From NCBI RefSeq assembly GCF_034092415.1, contig NZ_CP139304.1, positions 1,782,001 to 1,846,000 on the forward strand: a DNA stretch of 64,000 bases, written 5' to 3'. Each line of letters starts with the position of its first letter. Positions within the stretch are counted from its first letter, which is position 1. This document shows, piece by piece, positions 7,991 through 16,638 of this stretch. This DNA comes from Prochlorococcus sp. MIT 1341. GTDB lineage: Bacteria > Cyanobacteriota > Cyanobacteriia > PCC-6307 > Cyanobiaceae. The position numbers were made by a program, and so were the translations under genes. The notes beneath the pieces were generated by a model, which had not been told where the DNA came from, ran no database searches, and saw nothing but the letters and a program-made list of their open reading frames with translations.

Positions 7991-9280
7991 TTATTGATTT
8001 GTTGGTGCTGGTTTCAGATGATCTGCTCCAAAGTAGGGCACTAGTGATTTAGGAAGTTTGACACTCCCATCAGCTTGCTGACCTGTCTCAAGGAGTGCAG
8101 CCATAGTGCGCCCAATGGCAAGCCCACTGGCGTTAAGGGTATGAATGAGTTTTTTTGTTTTGTTTGCTTTTGTTCTAATAGACGATCGTCTTGCTTGAAA
8201 GTCTTTGCAATTACTGCAGCTTGAGATTTCTCTAAAAGCTTTTGCGCCTGGTAGCCAGACTTCTAGATCAAAAGTACGTGCAGCAGAAAACCCAAGATCA
8301 CCTGTGCATAAATCTATAACTCGATAAGGCAGTTCAAGTTTTTTCAAGACTTCTTCGGCATCCGATGTTATTTGTTCGTGAGACGATTCTGATTGTTCAG
8401 GTGCAACAAACCAATAAAGCTCTACTTTGTTGAATTGATGCAGTCTAATTAAACCTCTGGTGTCCTTGCCATAACTTCCTGCTTCTCTCCTAAAGCAGGG
8501 ACTATATGCAACATACTTAATGGGAAGTTTTTCTGAAGGAAGAATTTCACCTCGGTGTATTGAAGTTACAGGAACCTCTGCAGTTGGAGTAAGCCAAAGG
8601 TCATCTTCTGCACATCTAAAACTTTCTTCTGCAAATTTTGGAAGTTGGCCGGAACCTGTAAGACTTGCAGTGTTTACTAAAACAGGAGGAAGTATCTCTT
8701 TATATCCTTTTGAAGAATGTAAATCCAGCATAAAATTAATTAGTGCCCGTTCAAGCTTCGCTCCTTGATTCATAAGAATGACAAAGCGACTTTGTGCGAC
8801 TCGTGCAGCTCTTTCCGTTTCAAAAAGTTCAAGCCCCTCACCTATCTCCCAATGTTTTTTTAAACCTTCTTCTATTCTTGGCTTGCCCCATTCACGGATT
8901 TTCTTATTGTCTTTTTCATCCTTGCCATCAGGGCACTTTTGATCGGGAATGTTAGGAAGATTAAGCAAGCCTTCTTGTAACTTTGCTGCAGATTTTTTTT
9001 CTGCAGATTCGAGGATGGTAACTTTTTGCTTTATATGATTCCCTTGTGTTCGCAGCTCTAATACTTCATTTGACTTTGGGCTAATGCCGCCTTGGATAAG
9101 TTCTCCTACTTTCTTTCCAATCAGGTTCCCTTCTGCTTGCAACTTGCTTCGCTGTTCTTCGAGATCCCTTTGCTGTTTCGCGATTAGTTGAATTTCAGAA
9201 AGGTCAACTTTCATGCCACGTCGCGCAAGCTGTTGGGCAATAAGATTGGGGTTTTCACGTACGAGACGCTGGTCAAGCAC
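7991..9280 (-). CDS. serS: Seryl-tRNA synthetase
   Basis: A class II synthetase charging tRNA-Ser. It has an N-terminal long coiled-coil arm (about 25-100, Lys/Glu-rich), then the catalytic core with motif 2 (FRREAGSYGKDTRGLIRLHQF) and motif 3 near the end (GRTMAALLE). I chose the GTG at 9280, which gives VLDQRLVRENPNL, the usual N-terminus of this family. An ATG at 9295 would add five hydrophobic residues (MILLI) that look like spacer. Length about 429 is normal. It is followed by rseP after a 7-bp gap. Confidence 0.95.
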   Translation of the reverse strand: MLDQRLVRENPNLIAQQLARRGMKVDLSEIQLIAKQQRDLEEQRSKLQAEGNLIGKKVGELIQGGISPKSNEVLELRTQGNHIKQKVTILESAEKKSAAKLQEGLLNLPNIPDQKCPDGKDEKDNKKIREWGKPRIEEGLKKHWEIGEGLELFETERAARVAQSRFVILMNQGAKLERALINFMLDLHSSKGYKEILPPVLVNTASLTGSGQLPKFAEESFRCAEDDLWLTPTAEVPVTSIHRGEILPSEKLPIKYVAYSPCFRREAGSYGKDTRGLIRLHQFNKVELYWFVAPEQSESSHEQITSDAEEVLKKLELPYRVIDLCTGDLGFSAARTFDLEVWLPGAKAFREISSCSNCKDFQARRSSIRTKANKTKKLIHTLNASGLAIGRTMAALLETGQQADGSVKLPKSLVPYFGADHLKPAPTNQ

Positions 9281-9440
9281 AATGAGCAATATCAAAACCG
9301 CTTGCAGCCTAGGGCTTTAGGTTGACTATCTCCAGAGGTAGGCCGACTAGTGCTTGGAAAAAATCTTTTAATTAGAAAATTTTGGGCAGGCAGGGCTTCA
9401 ACTCTTGGAAATATTTTTGTTTTTAAGCTCGTTTGGGCTT

Positions 9441-10937
9441 TCAAGTTGGCTTCATAGATTGACTTAATTTCAATGAGGCCGGACGAGCTCTTCCACTGGC
9501 TGCCCATTCTTTGAGGGCATTGACTTGTTCGCTTGCAGTTTTTGAAAGTGGGATCAGCTGAGTTGCTGCGAGGATAAGGTCTGTCTCTTGCAACTCCCTT
9601 CGTTCTGCAAAAGCCAAGTGCATCGCTTCAATGACTGTTTGTTCGAGTTCGGCGCCAGAAAAACCTTCTGTTCTATCAACAACAGAATTAATAGGGAAAG
9701 AAAGGTTTGGCCTACGTTGACGGATATGCAACTTAAGGATGCTGTGACGCTCTTCACTTACTGGAAGATCAAGCATAAAAATTTCATCGAAACGACCTTT
9801 TCTTAAAAGCTCTCCTGGAAGTCGTTCAACTCCATTTGCTGTTGCGACAACAAATACTGCCGAAGTTTTTTCTGCCATCCAGGTCAAAACGTTTGCCAGT
9901 ACTCTTTGACTGGTCCCGCCATCGCTTCGTGCATCGCCACCAAAGCCTTTGTCTATTTCATCAATCCACAAGACACACGGAGCCATTGCCTCAGCTCTCA
10001 AGATGGTCTCACGTGTCCTGGCTTCACTGGCACCGACTAGACCCGCGAAAAGTCTGCCAACGTCCAATCTAAGTAATGGCATTGACCAGCTGTGGGCTAT
10101 TGCTTTAGCAGTAAGTGATTTGCCAGTTCCTTGAGGCCCTACCAATAAAACACCTCTTGGTAAAGGAAGTCCGAAGTGACGAGCTTCGTCTGAAAAAGCT
10201 TGATGACGCTGATCTAACCAGCCTTTTAAGGCGTCAAGACCGCCAATATCTGAAGGAGTTGCGGTTGTTGCGAAGTACTCCAGAACCTCACTACGGGCAA
10301 CGGATTGCCGCTTTTCTTCCAAGACTTCGGCAAGGTCTTCTCTTCCTAATTGGCCTCGTTGAGCAAGTGCTCTTGCTGCGACTTGCCGAACCCTTGCTTC
10401 ACTTAGCCCACTACATGCATGGGTTAGCTCCTCCAAAACTTCACTTTCTAAGCCTTCCCCACTTGCCAATGCGATCTTGCTGAGGAGTTCCCTGATCTCT
10501 ATTTCTTGTGGAAGCGGGAGGTCTAGAATTGTCAGTGAATCATCTAACTCATTAGGTGGGTTCCACTGCCCAGAAGAAAGGACAACTGTATGGGGTTGTT
10601 GACGTAGGTGTCTTGATAGATTCCTGAGCATTCTTGCAATACCAGCGTCTTCGCAGAATTTGTGAAAATCTTTTACTAGAAGAATTGTTGGACTAGTTGA
10701 TTGAAGTTTTTGGAGCCATTCCAAGACGACCATAGGTTGCTTAGAACCAAGGCCATCTGAGTTTGGAATTCCTTTTAGTCCTTCAATAAAGTCCCAAGTA
10801 GCAAGACGTCTCGGTTGAAGTCTCTTGGCAGCTTTTTCTAATAAGACTTCAACTCGTTCTTCTTCTGTGCTTCTTATCCAAAGCAAAGGAGTCCTTGCTC
10901 TTATAAGGAGATCTAGATGGTCATCCCAGCTTTTCAT
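9441..10937 (-). CDS. ycf46: AAA+ ATPase, Ycf46-like
   Basis: A 498-residue AAA+ protein. The N-terminal part (about 1-220) resembles a degenerate or winged-helix-linked module, and the C-terminal AAA core carries Walker A GPQGTGKS at 267-274, Walker B VLWIDEIDK and the sensor/arginine region RKGRFDEIF. Proteins of this build are annotated Ycf46 in algal plastids and cyanobacteria; a role in carbon or photosynthetic regulation has been proposed for some, but the substrate is uncertain. Its ATG overlaps the stop of the upstream DUF177 gene by 4 bp, a sign of translational coupling. A 160-bp spacer separates it from serS. Confidence 0.88.
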   Translation of the reverse strand: MKSWDDHLDLLIRARTPLLWIRSTEEERVEVLLEKAAKRLQPRRLATWDFIEGLKGIPNSDGLGSKQPMVVLEWLQKLQSTSPTILLVKDFHKFCEDAGIARMLRNLSRHLRQQPHTVVLSSGQWNPPNELDDSLTILDLPLPQEIEIRELLSKIALASGEGLESEVLEELTHACSGLSEARVRQVAARALAQRGQLGREDLAEVLEEKRQSVARSEVLEYFATTATPSDIGGLDALKGWLDQRHQAFSDEARHFGLPLPRGVLLVGPQGTGKSLTAKAIAHSWSMPLLRLDVGRLFAGLVGASEARTRETILRAEAMAPCVLWIDEIDKGFGGDARSDGGTSQRVLANVLTWMAEKTSAVFVVATANGVERLPGELLRKGRFDEIFMLDLPVSEERHSILKLHIRQRRPNLSFPINSVVDRTEGFSGAELEQTVIEAMHLAFAERRELQETDLILAATQLIPLSKTASEQVNALKEWAASGRARPASLKLSQSMKPT

Positions 10938-11482
10938 TTTGACTGAATTCTCTTAAGCGCATTCCATCGTGGATCAAGGGAGTCATTGTCGTGATTTGTC
11001 TGAGTGCGTAGCTCTGACTGTGTTGTATTTGTCTGGCTAGATAGACAAGGACCAGGACAGTTATCTCCACAATTATTTATAAGTGGCATTTGCAGACTCA
11101 ACTGTTCAAATGCCCATCTTTCAGGGTCAAAGTTATCTTTAGGGTTGACAACCTCTAGCAAATCTTCAGCATTATCAAAAATATTTTTTGCGAGATTGTT
11201 ATTCAAAACTTCATCTAATTGATCACTTACTAGGATTATCTCTTGTTCTTTTATTTCTATAGCCTTTTTGAATTCGTTTAAACAGCGGTCACAGGTTAGT
11301 AATAATTGAGTATTGATTTTGCATTTAATACTTATAGAGTCGCCTTTATATAAAGCCTCTACTTCGCCATCAATTGGGGTTATTGATTTAATTCCGTCAA
11401 AAAAACAATTGAATGCCCAGACTTTTGGGGAGGAAAGAATTTGCAATTCTTTGATGCTAATAGGCCCCAATCCTTCAATCAT
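10934..11482 (-). CDS. YceD/DUF177 family protein
   Basis: A 182-residue protein with the DUF177 signature: a paired CxxC-type site ([10 protein letters not shown], about residues 83-92), an acidic middle region and a second Cys cluster near the end ([10 protein letters not shown]). The family is linked to 23S rRNA handling or large-subunit assembly in bacteria and plastids; YceD usually sits beside rpmF. Here the neighbours are yidC upstream and ycf46 downstream, each overlapping by 4 bp, so the three form one translationally coupled unit. Confidence 0.82.
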   Translation of the reverse strand: MIEGLGPISIKELQILSSPKVWAFNCFFDGIKSITPIDGEVEALYKGDSISIKCKINTQLLLTCDRCLNEFKKAIEIKEQEIILVSDQLDEVLNNNLAKNIFDNAEDLLEVVNPKDNFDPERWAFEQLSLQMPLINNCGDNCPGPCLSSQTNTTQSELRTQTNHDNDSLDPRWNALKRIQSK

Positions 11483-12624
11483 TTTCCACTTTTGGGTTCA
11501 AATGGAAGACGCTCGGAACCTTCAACAAGAGCAGGTGAAATTGAAGTAGAGTCTTGTTTTTTTGATAGCTGTTGGTCAAGAATGGTTTGAAGGTTGTCTG
11601 GTAGTGCTTCTTGACTAAGTAGGAAGGTCTGAACAGCCTGGAAGATGTTTGCAATAACCATGTATAGAAGTACTCCCGCGGGTAATGGGAAGAAAAGGAA
11701 CATCCCTGTAATCATTACCGGAGTTATTTTGTTGGCTGTTGATTGTTGTGGATTGGCTGGCATACCTCGGCCAGAAAGCACTTGGGAAATTACTAGAGTT
11801 AGGCCGAACGCTCCAACAAGAGTTGCAATATCCCAATTAATGGAACCATCCACATAAAAACCGACTTGTCCAAGAGCCTTGATAAATAGGAAGCCACTTT
11901 TTGCTGCTAAACCTGGAATCTTTCCTTCAACCGTTGCATCCCCAGGGGATATTCCAGTTACTGTTCCATCTGAAGAGACTTTTACTAGGCCTTCGCCTTT
12001 AGTAACTTTCCAAGAAGGGGTGTAACTCTTGCCTCCTTCATATTTGGAAAGTAGGTTTTTAAAATTGTCTCCATCAAGTGTTTGTAGATTAATTTGAGCA
12101 CTTTCACCGGTTCCTAGCTTGGTTCCTCCTGGAAGACTCGCTACGACTGGGAAGTGATCGCTTTCCGTAATAAAGATGGAATGTCTTGGACTGGTGAAGG
12201 GCTTTGGTTCAACTGCTGCTATTTGCTCAGAAGGAAGGACTTTGAAGTTAACTGCGTAAGGAACATCGGCGAAGGGTGAACCTCTAAGCGTTGCAAATAG
12301 AGCAAATAATATTGGCATTTGTACTAGTAGAGGAAGGCATCCTGCTAAAGGGCTGCCAAATTCTTTCATGAGGTTTCCTAACTCCTCTTGTTGTTTTTGA
12401 GGGTTATTTGCATATTTGGACTTGATTTCTGCTTGCCGCTTCTGCATTACCGGTTGGGCAATTTTCATCCGACGGGCACTTCGGATAGATCCAGCGCTTA
12501 AAGGAAAGAGTGCTAGGCGGATGACAATGGTGAGAGCGACAATTGCCAGGCCATAGCTATGGAACAATCCATAGAAGAAATCCAGTATCGGGATTAGCAA
12601 GTTGTCTGAAATGAACCCGATCAC
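11479..12624 (-). CDS. yidC: Membrane protein insertase YidC/Alb3 with an extra Ig-like loop
   Basis: YidC inserts proteins into the plasma and thylakoid membranes. The core is recognisable: N-terminal helix, [13 protein letters not shown] with the conserved hydrophilic-groove Arg36, the cytoplasmic hairpin [12 protein letters not shown], then [16 protein letters not shown]. The last helices are at about 263-283 and 300-335. Between helix 2 and the next membrane segment lies a roughly 120-residue loop. Its part 165-250 has the look of a bacterial Ig-like group 2 domain ([28 protein letters not shown]). Total length 381. It lies after rnpA and the PH-domain gene, the common rpmH-rnpA-yidC order. 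Confidence 0.93.
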   Translation of the reverse strand: MIGFISDNLLIPILDFFYGLFHSYGLAIVALTIVIRLALFPLSAGSIRSARRMKIAQPVMQKRQAEIKSKYANNPQKQQEELGNLMKEFGSPLAGCLPLLVQMPILFALFATLRGSPFADVPYAVNFKVLPSEQIAAVEPKPFTSPRHSIFITESDHFPVVASLPGGTKLGTGESAQINLQTLDGDNFKNLLSKYEGGKSYTPSWKVTKGEGLVKVSSDGTVTGISPGDATVEGKIPGLAAKSGFLFIKALGQVGFYVDGSINWDIATLVGAFGLTLVISQVLSGRGMPANPQQSTANKITPVMITGMFLFFPLPAGVLLYMVIANIFQAVQTFLLSQEALPDNLQTILDQQLSKKQDSTSISPALVEGSERLPFEPKSGK

Positions 12625-12699
12625 GATGTGTCTCTTAGGTGAATTGGAAAAGTACTGCCAGTTTGCAACAGCAATAGGCTGAATGACTAGTTTTTGGGA

Positions 12700-13107
12700 T
12701 TAGCCCGCAAAGCCTTTTACCTCTTGAAGGGTATTTTGACTCTTTTTGGTACTTATTTGTTGAAGGATGTACTTCTCTGTATTCCTAAAGTTAGGTACCG
12801 AACGAATTTCTAGGCGGGACCCATCTTCTAAAACAAGAACCATGTCACCCCATGAGCCAAATCCCCTAGGTACAGAACGTAATTCCTTGACTTGGCTATA
12901 AACAACTTGTGTTTTGTCTCTACCAAGCCATCCTCCTGTAACAGAAACCCTCTTATTTGTAATTCTGAAGCGAAGCCATAAGGCTCTTACTAAGGCTCCA
13001 ACTGTGAATGGGAGGCCAATCAGGGTTAATCCCGCCAAAAGATTAAGGATAAGATCTCCTCTTGCAGGCCCACCCTCATAGAAAGTCTCTTCGGTACTAG
13101 GTGTCAT
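12700..13107 (-). CDS. PH-domain-like membrane protein (YdbS/DUF304 type)
   Basis: A 135-residue protein with one hydrophobic hairpin (about 20-48, LILNLLAGLTLIGLPFTVG) and a following bacterial PH-like domain (FRITNKRVSVTGGWLGRDKT, VYSQVKELRS). It overlaps the rnpA stop by 4 bp and lies before yidC, which I recall as a conserved order in cyanobacteria. The function is unknown; position suggests an accessory to membrane insertion or ribosome-membrane contact, but this is inference from context only. Confidence 0.78.
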   Translation of the reverse strand: MTPSTEETFYEGGPARGDLILNLLAGLTLIGLPFTVGALVRALWLRFRITNKRVSVTGGWLGRDKTQVVYSQVKELRSVPRGFGSWGDMVLVLEDGSRLEIRSVPNFRNTEKYILQQISTKKSQNTLQEVKGFAG

Positions 13108-13490
13108 TGGATCAAACCTGCGGCGAAAAATAGCCTGTCACATTCTTCAAGTAGTTTTTTCTCTTGTTCATTCAATGAGTTTGGTTTCAGGCTTAGTAGC
13201 GCCCAATGCGAAGAATTATCTTGAGGATTTGTGAGCTTACCTCTGAGGTGGTTATGGAATAGTCGGCGCATGCGATTACGGATGACTGCTCTTTTGCTGA
13301 CTTTGGTGCTTATAGCCACGGCTAATTGACACTTAGAGGTTGCTACTTTCCGATGATCAGGCTTAAGGAGATTCGGCTTTGCTTTGACAACTCTTAAAAC
13401 CATGGAATTGCCATGAAATCTTTTACCTGTTTTGTTTAGGTGGTAAAAACAGCGATAACCCTTTAACCGCATTGATAAAGGCAAAACCAT
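13104..13490 (-). CDS. rnpA: Ribonuclease P protein component
   Basis: The basic protein subunit of RNase P, which helps the RNA subunit bind pre-tRNA and trim its 5' leader. The 128 residues include the signature RNRMRRLFHNHLRG (about 71-84), preceded by KVSKRAVI. The N-terminus MVLPLSMRLKGYRCF agrees with the usual RnpA start region. It lies downstream of rpmH on the same strand and overlaps the following PH-domain gene by 4 bp. Confidence 0.94.
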   Translation of the reverse strand: MVLPLSMRLKGYRCFYHLNKTGKRFHGNSMVLRVVKAKPNLLKPDHRKVATSKCQLAVAISTKVSKRAVIRNRMRRLFHNHLRGKLTNPQDNSSHWALLSLKPNSLNEQEKKLLEECDRLFFAAGLIQ

Positions 13491-13552
13491 ATTCAGCTGA
13501 TTTGAATTTAGAAGAAGGCTTAGATCTATTGATTTTGTTGCACAATTTAAAC

Positions 13553-13690
13553 CTATACGGCTAATCGGCTTCTCCCCCTTTTTCGGCGACTTCGAATGAC
13601 TCTCCTGCCAGTATGGGTTCGCATACGCACCCTGAACCCAGAAACACGCTTCCGCTTTCTGCTGGTTCCACCTAAGGTCCTTTTAGTCAT
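13553..13690 (-). CDS. rpmH: 50S ribosomal protein L34
   Basis: A 45-residue, extremely Arg/Lys-rich protein: [20 protein letters not shown], then the conserved [10 protein letters not shown] and RSRRKRGR blocks, ending LAV and a TAG stop. The TKRTLGGT start and the full L34 core leave little doubt. It starts the rpmH-rnpA-PH-yidC-DUF177-ycf46 run. Confidence 0.97.
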   Translation of the reverse strand: MTKRTLGGTSRKRKRVSGFRVRMRTHTGRRVIRSRRKRGRSRLAV

Positions 13691-13739
13691 AAGAAATTCA
13701 CCTGAACGAGTCTTTACTTAGGTTGATTAATTTATCAGT

Positions 13740-14318
13740 TCATTCGATATCGATATTCCAGCTGCCGAGATATCCAGCCATTGGTACATCCCCTGGGGCC
13801 TGTGCCAGGGCATTAAATTGATACATTCCAGAGCTGGCCGGATTGAAAATTTTCATCACTAGAGCGAAATGTCCCCCATCAGGTATTGGCTTGTCAGGGA
13901 AAATATCAATCTCTGATCGGTCTTTGGCTATTTCAAACACTGCAGGAATCTTTTCAATGCATTTTGTTCGTTTCAACATTCCACCAAGTTGAAGCTTGCA
14001 TAGGCTCAATTTTTTAGGGTTTATCTTTGCATCGAAGTAATCAGGAACAGTGATGCTCAGTTTAAGGACGGCAGCATTGCGATCACGCTCTCTTAGAACT
14101 AAATAATAGGTTGCTCTATCCCTCTGCTTAGATGAGCTTTGCCAGTAATAGAGCTTTTTGTAGTTTTTACTTGCGTCCCAGCGAAATTCCATTAGGTTGC
14201 CAGCTTTTGCTTTTGAGTTTGGAAAACTATTTATTGTCATTCCAACTGCAATAAGTCCTGCACTAATACTTGCAAAAGCTATTTTTTTTCTGTTGAGGTT
14301 TATAAGGTTGTTAGGCAT
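13740..14318 (-). CDS. Exported DUF2808 protein
   Basis: A 192-residue protein with an N-terminal signal-like helix (about 13-38, KIAFASISAGLIAVGMTINS) and probable cleavage after SKAKA. The mature part carries the DUF2808 pattern seen in cyanobacteria: FRWD near the front, then VPDYFDAKINPKKLSLC and CKLQLGG, and a C-terminal YLGSWNIDIE. It is predicted to be periplasmic or luminal. The role is unknown. The start ATG at 14318 lies below a short hairpin (14353-14377). Confidence 0.8.
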   Translation of the reverse strand: MPNNLINLNRKKIAFASISAGLIAVGMTINSFPNSKAKAGNLMEFRWDASKNYKKLYYWQSSSKQRDRATYYLVLRERDRNAAVLKLSITVPDYFDAKINPKKLSLCKLQLGGMLKRTKCIEKIPAVFEIAKDRSEIDIFPDKPIPDGGHFALVMKIFNPASSGMYQFNALAQAPGDVPMAGYLGSWNIDIE

Positions 14319-14352
14319 TGGATTCGAAGTGATTTAGGGGGCATGCAATTTG

Positions 14353-14377
14353 CCTCTTAGGTAATTCTCCTAAGAGG
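14353..14377. terminator. Short hairpin between aroH and the DUF2808 gene
   Basis: CCTCTTAGG (14353-14361) and CCTAAGAGG (14369-14377) pair perfectly over 9 bp with a 7-base loop. On the plus strand it is followed by TTTGTTTTT, the form of a Rho-independent terminator, yet no plus-strand gene lies upstream. On the minus strand, where both neighbours lie, the U-run is absent. It may end antisense transcripts or act in the DUF2808 leader. Confidence 0.5.
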
Positions 14378-14417
14378 TTTGTTTTTAAGTAGAGGTTTTG
14401 GGACGGAGGTGGATCTG

Positions 14418-14813
14418 TCAGGGAGTGGAGGATCTGTCAGGACGAAGGATGGTTGCTTCTCCTAAGTAGGGGTGTTTGGGGGCGGTGTCGATTGGGAGCC
14501 AAGCATATGCCAGGATCCTTATGCATCGTCTTAGATCTCCTGGGACTGCCATTTGTTGGCAGTCAAGAAGAGCTATGTCATCCCAACCTTCTTGGCGTCT
14601 GGCTATGGATGCAGGAAAACATGCATTTAGATCTGCCGTAACTGAGAAGGTTATTGAGACAATTTGGTTAGGGGACAATTGGTTGCGATCTATCAATTCG
14701 CTTACAAGTTCTTGGACTGCGGTTTCGATGGCTTTGATTGTGTTGGATTTGCAGGTTGTTGCACCGCGTAAACCTCGAAGTTTTAATTCATCTTGTTGGC
14801 CTGCCATCTTCAT
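14418..14813 (-). CDS. aroH: Chorismate mutase, AroH class
   Basis: It turns chorismate into prephenate, the first step towards Phe and Tyr. It carries the AroH-type signatures LRGATTC at the start, FSVTADLNACFPASIARR in the middle and a closing RILAYAWLP. I chose the ATG at 14813, which overlaps the sppA stop as ATGA; a longer start at 14828 is possible. About 131 residues is normal for the small trimeric AroH type. Tight coupling to sppA is positional only, with no obvious functional link. Confidence 0.92.
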   Translation of the reverse strand: MKMAGQQDELKLRGLRGATTCKSNTIKAIETAVQELVSELIDRNQLSPNQIVSITFSVTADLNACFPASIARRQEGWDDIALLDCQQMAVPGDLRRCIRILAYAWLPIDTAPKHPYLGEATILRPDRSSTP

Positions 14814-15622
14814 GGATTGAAGAGCCAAAGGACTTCTGTGCCACTAGTTAATTCCATAGAAAGCAAATTAAAGAGTTTTGAAAAGAAATGGTTCCCTGGG
14901 ATTAGGCCAGAAAGTCTTTTCTTTGGACTTCCTATGTTCACAGTGCGAGCTTTTTCTTCATCAAGATCAGCGAGTTTGGCGGCCAGTTTTCTGGCATCCT
15001 CTTCATCCCCAAGAGCATCTATCAAGCCCAGATCTTTTGCTTGAGCACCACTGAAGACTCTCCCATCAGCAAATTTTTTAACTTCTGATGCACTAAGCCC
15101 TCGGCCTTCTGAAACAGCAGTTACAAATTGTTCATAACTGCTGTCAATTAGCTCTTGAAGTAAATTTCTTTCTTCATCTGATAGTGGGCGATCAGGAGAA
15201 AGGATGTCTTTGTAGGCTCCGCTTTTGACAGTCTCAAAGCGAATTCCAATCTTCTCGAGCAATTTAGAGAGGTTGTTCCCACGCAGAATCACCCCAATGG
15301 AACCAGTTATCGTTCCTGCGTTTGAAACGATTTTTTCTGCTGCTACACCGACATAAACTCCTCCTGATGCAGAAATGTTGCCAAAACTTGCAACAACATG
15401 ACAGCCCTTTTCTCTCAATCTGACCAGAGCGGAATGGATCTCTTGACTATCCCCGACCGTCCCTCCAGGGCTGTCGATTCGAAGCAACAATGCAGGGAAT
15501 TCCCTTTCCTCTACTTGCTTAATAGCTTTCAGAAACCATTTGCGGGTAGAACTGGTAATTGGTCCTTCAATGCTGATACGCGCCATCTTTCTGCGAGATT
15601 TGCGGCGCAATGGCCAGAACAT
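14810..15622 (-). CDS. sppA: Signal peptide peptidase SppA, short form
   Basis: A membrane-linked serine protease that degrades cleaved signal peptides. SPGGTVGDSQEIHSAL marks the oxyanion region. SFGNISASGGVYV holds the nucleophile Ser, and GTITGSIGVI and FETVKSGAYKD, with the likely Lys base, follow. The short form lacks the N-terminal half present in E. coli SppA. I prefer the ATG at 15622 (MFWPLRRKSRRK); an ATG at 15673 would add 17 residues and leave only 2 bp to the divergent EamA gene. Its stop overlaps the aroH start. Confidence 0.9.
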   Translation of the reverse strand: MFWPLRRKSRRKMARISIEGPITSSTRKWFLKAIKQVEEREFPALLLRIDSPGGTVGDSQEIHSALVRLREKGCHVVASFGNISASGGVYVGVAAEKIVSNAGTITGSIGVILRGNNLSKLLEKIGIRFETVKSGAYKDILSPDRPLSDEERNLLQELIDSSYEQFVTAVSEGRGLSASEVKKFADGRVFSGAQAKDLGLIDALGDEEDARKLAAKLADLDEEKARTVNIGSPKKRLSGLIPGNHFFSKLFNLLSMELTSGTEVLWLFNP

Positions 15623-15675
15623 TTTGTTTTTGCGAGTGTCATCGGATCTTAAAAAGGACTCAGCATGTTGCATTT

Positions 15676-16638
15676 ATGTTTTTAATTCGGCATTGGTTAT
15701 TAATGGTTCTTCCTTTTGCACTTTGGGGGACTGCCATGGCTGCAATGGCCCCACTTGTGGAAACAGGAGGGCCTTTATTAGTAGCTTCTTTGCGCCTTTT
15801 GCCAGCTGGTATAACCATTCTTGCAGCTTTGCCATTTTTGGGTAGGAGTTGGGTTGTCTCTTCTGCCGATTGGGGTTGGTTTTTACTCTTCACTCTTATT
15901 GATGCCAGTTTGTTTCAAATCTTTCTAGCGAAAGGTCTTTCTGAAACTGGGGCGGGATTGGGTTCGGTTTTGATTGACTCTCAACCTCTTTTGGTCGCTC
16001 TTTTCGCTAGAAGCCTTTTCGGAGAAGCAATTAACCCGATCGGCTGGTTTGGTTTAGTGATTGGTTTAGTTGGGATTGTTTGTTTGGGAATCCCTCCAGC
16101 TTTGCTCAAAGAATGGTGGCTTTTAGGTGAGACATCTACGATTCAATCGTTAACTACGAATGGGGAAGCCTGGATGCTGGGAGCAGCCATTGCAATGGCT
16201 TGTGGCACTGTTTTGATTCGTTTTGCTTGTAAAGAAAGTGATCCGGTTGCAGTTACTGGCTGGCACATGGTTTTGGGAAGTATTCCACTTATTGGTTGGC
16301 ATTTAGTTGAAAAAACTTGGCCAATAGTTCCAAATTGGACCGTCTTAGATTGGGGGTTGATGACATATGCAAGTTTGTTTGGGAGTGCAATTGCGTATGG
16401 CTTGTTTTTTTGGTTTGCAAGTAAAGAAGAGTTAACAAGTTTTAGTACTCTTGCTTTTCTGACGCCTGTTTTTGCATTGGCATCAGGTGGATTTTGGTTA
16501 GGAGAAAGACTTGAATTTCTTCAGTGGATAGGAGTTGGCTTGGTTTTGATATCGGTTGTTTTAGTTAGCCAACGAAGGCGTTTTTGGGAACCTAGTTGGA
16601 ATGATTCAACCCTTTCTCAGGAAGGGCAAGATCCATGA
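15676..16638 (+). CDS. EamA/DMT-family transporter
   Basis: A highly hydrophobic protein with about ten membrane helices arranged as two EamA repeats, the first beginning MFLIRHWLLMVLPFALWG. Conserved features include the E-rich loop after helix 1 (APLVETGGP) and the second repeat with HMVLGSIPLIGWH. The start ATG at 15676 is preferred; an upstream in-frame ATG at 15610 would run into the sppA coding region. DMT proteins export metabolites or amino acids; the substrate is not evident. The stop overlaps the next gene's start by 4 bp. Confidence 0.85.
   Translation: MFLIRHWLLMVLPFALWGTAMAAMAPLVETGGPLLVASLRLLPAGITILAALPFLGRSWVVSSADWGWFLLFTLIDASLFQIFLAKGLSETGAGLGSVLIDSQPLLVALFARSLFGEAINPIGWFGLVIGLVGIVCLGIPPALLKEWWLLGETSTIQSLTTNGEAWMLGAAIAMACGTVLIRFACKESDPVAVTGWHMVLGSIPLIGWHLVEKTWPIVPNWTVLDWGLMTYASLFGSAIAYGLFFWFASKEELTSFSTLAFLTPVFALASGGFWLGERLEFLQWIGVGLVLISVVLVSQRRRFWEPSWNDSTLSQEGQDP

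Noticed and set aside
9292-9507. 71-codon minus-strand ORF between ycf46 and serS
   Set aside because: It overlaps the ends of both genes, has no good start context and no recognisable features; probably spacer.
10115-10483. 122-codon plus-strand ORF inside the ycf46-like gene
   Set aside because: It lies antisense to the AAA+ core, which is clearly real.
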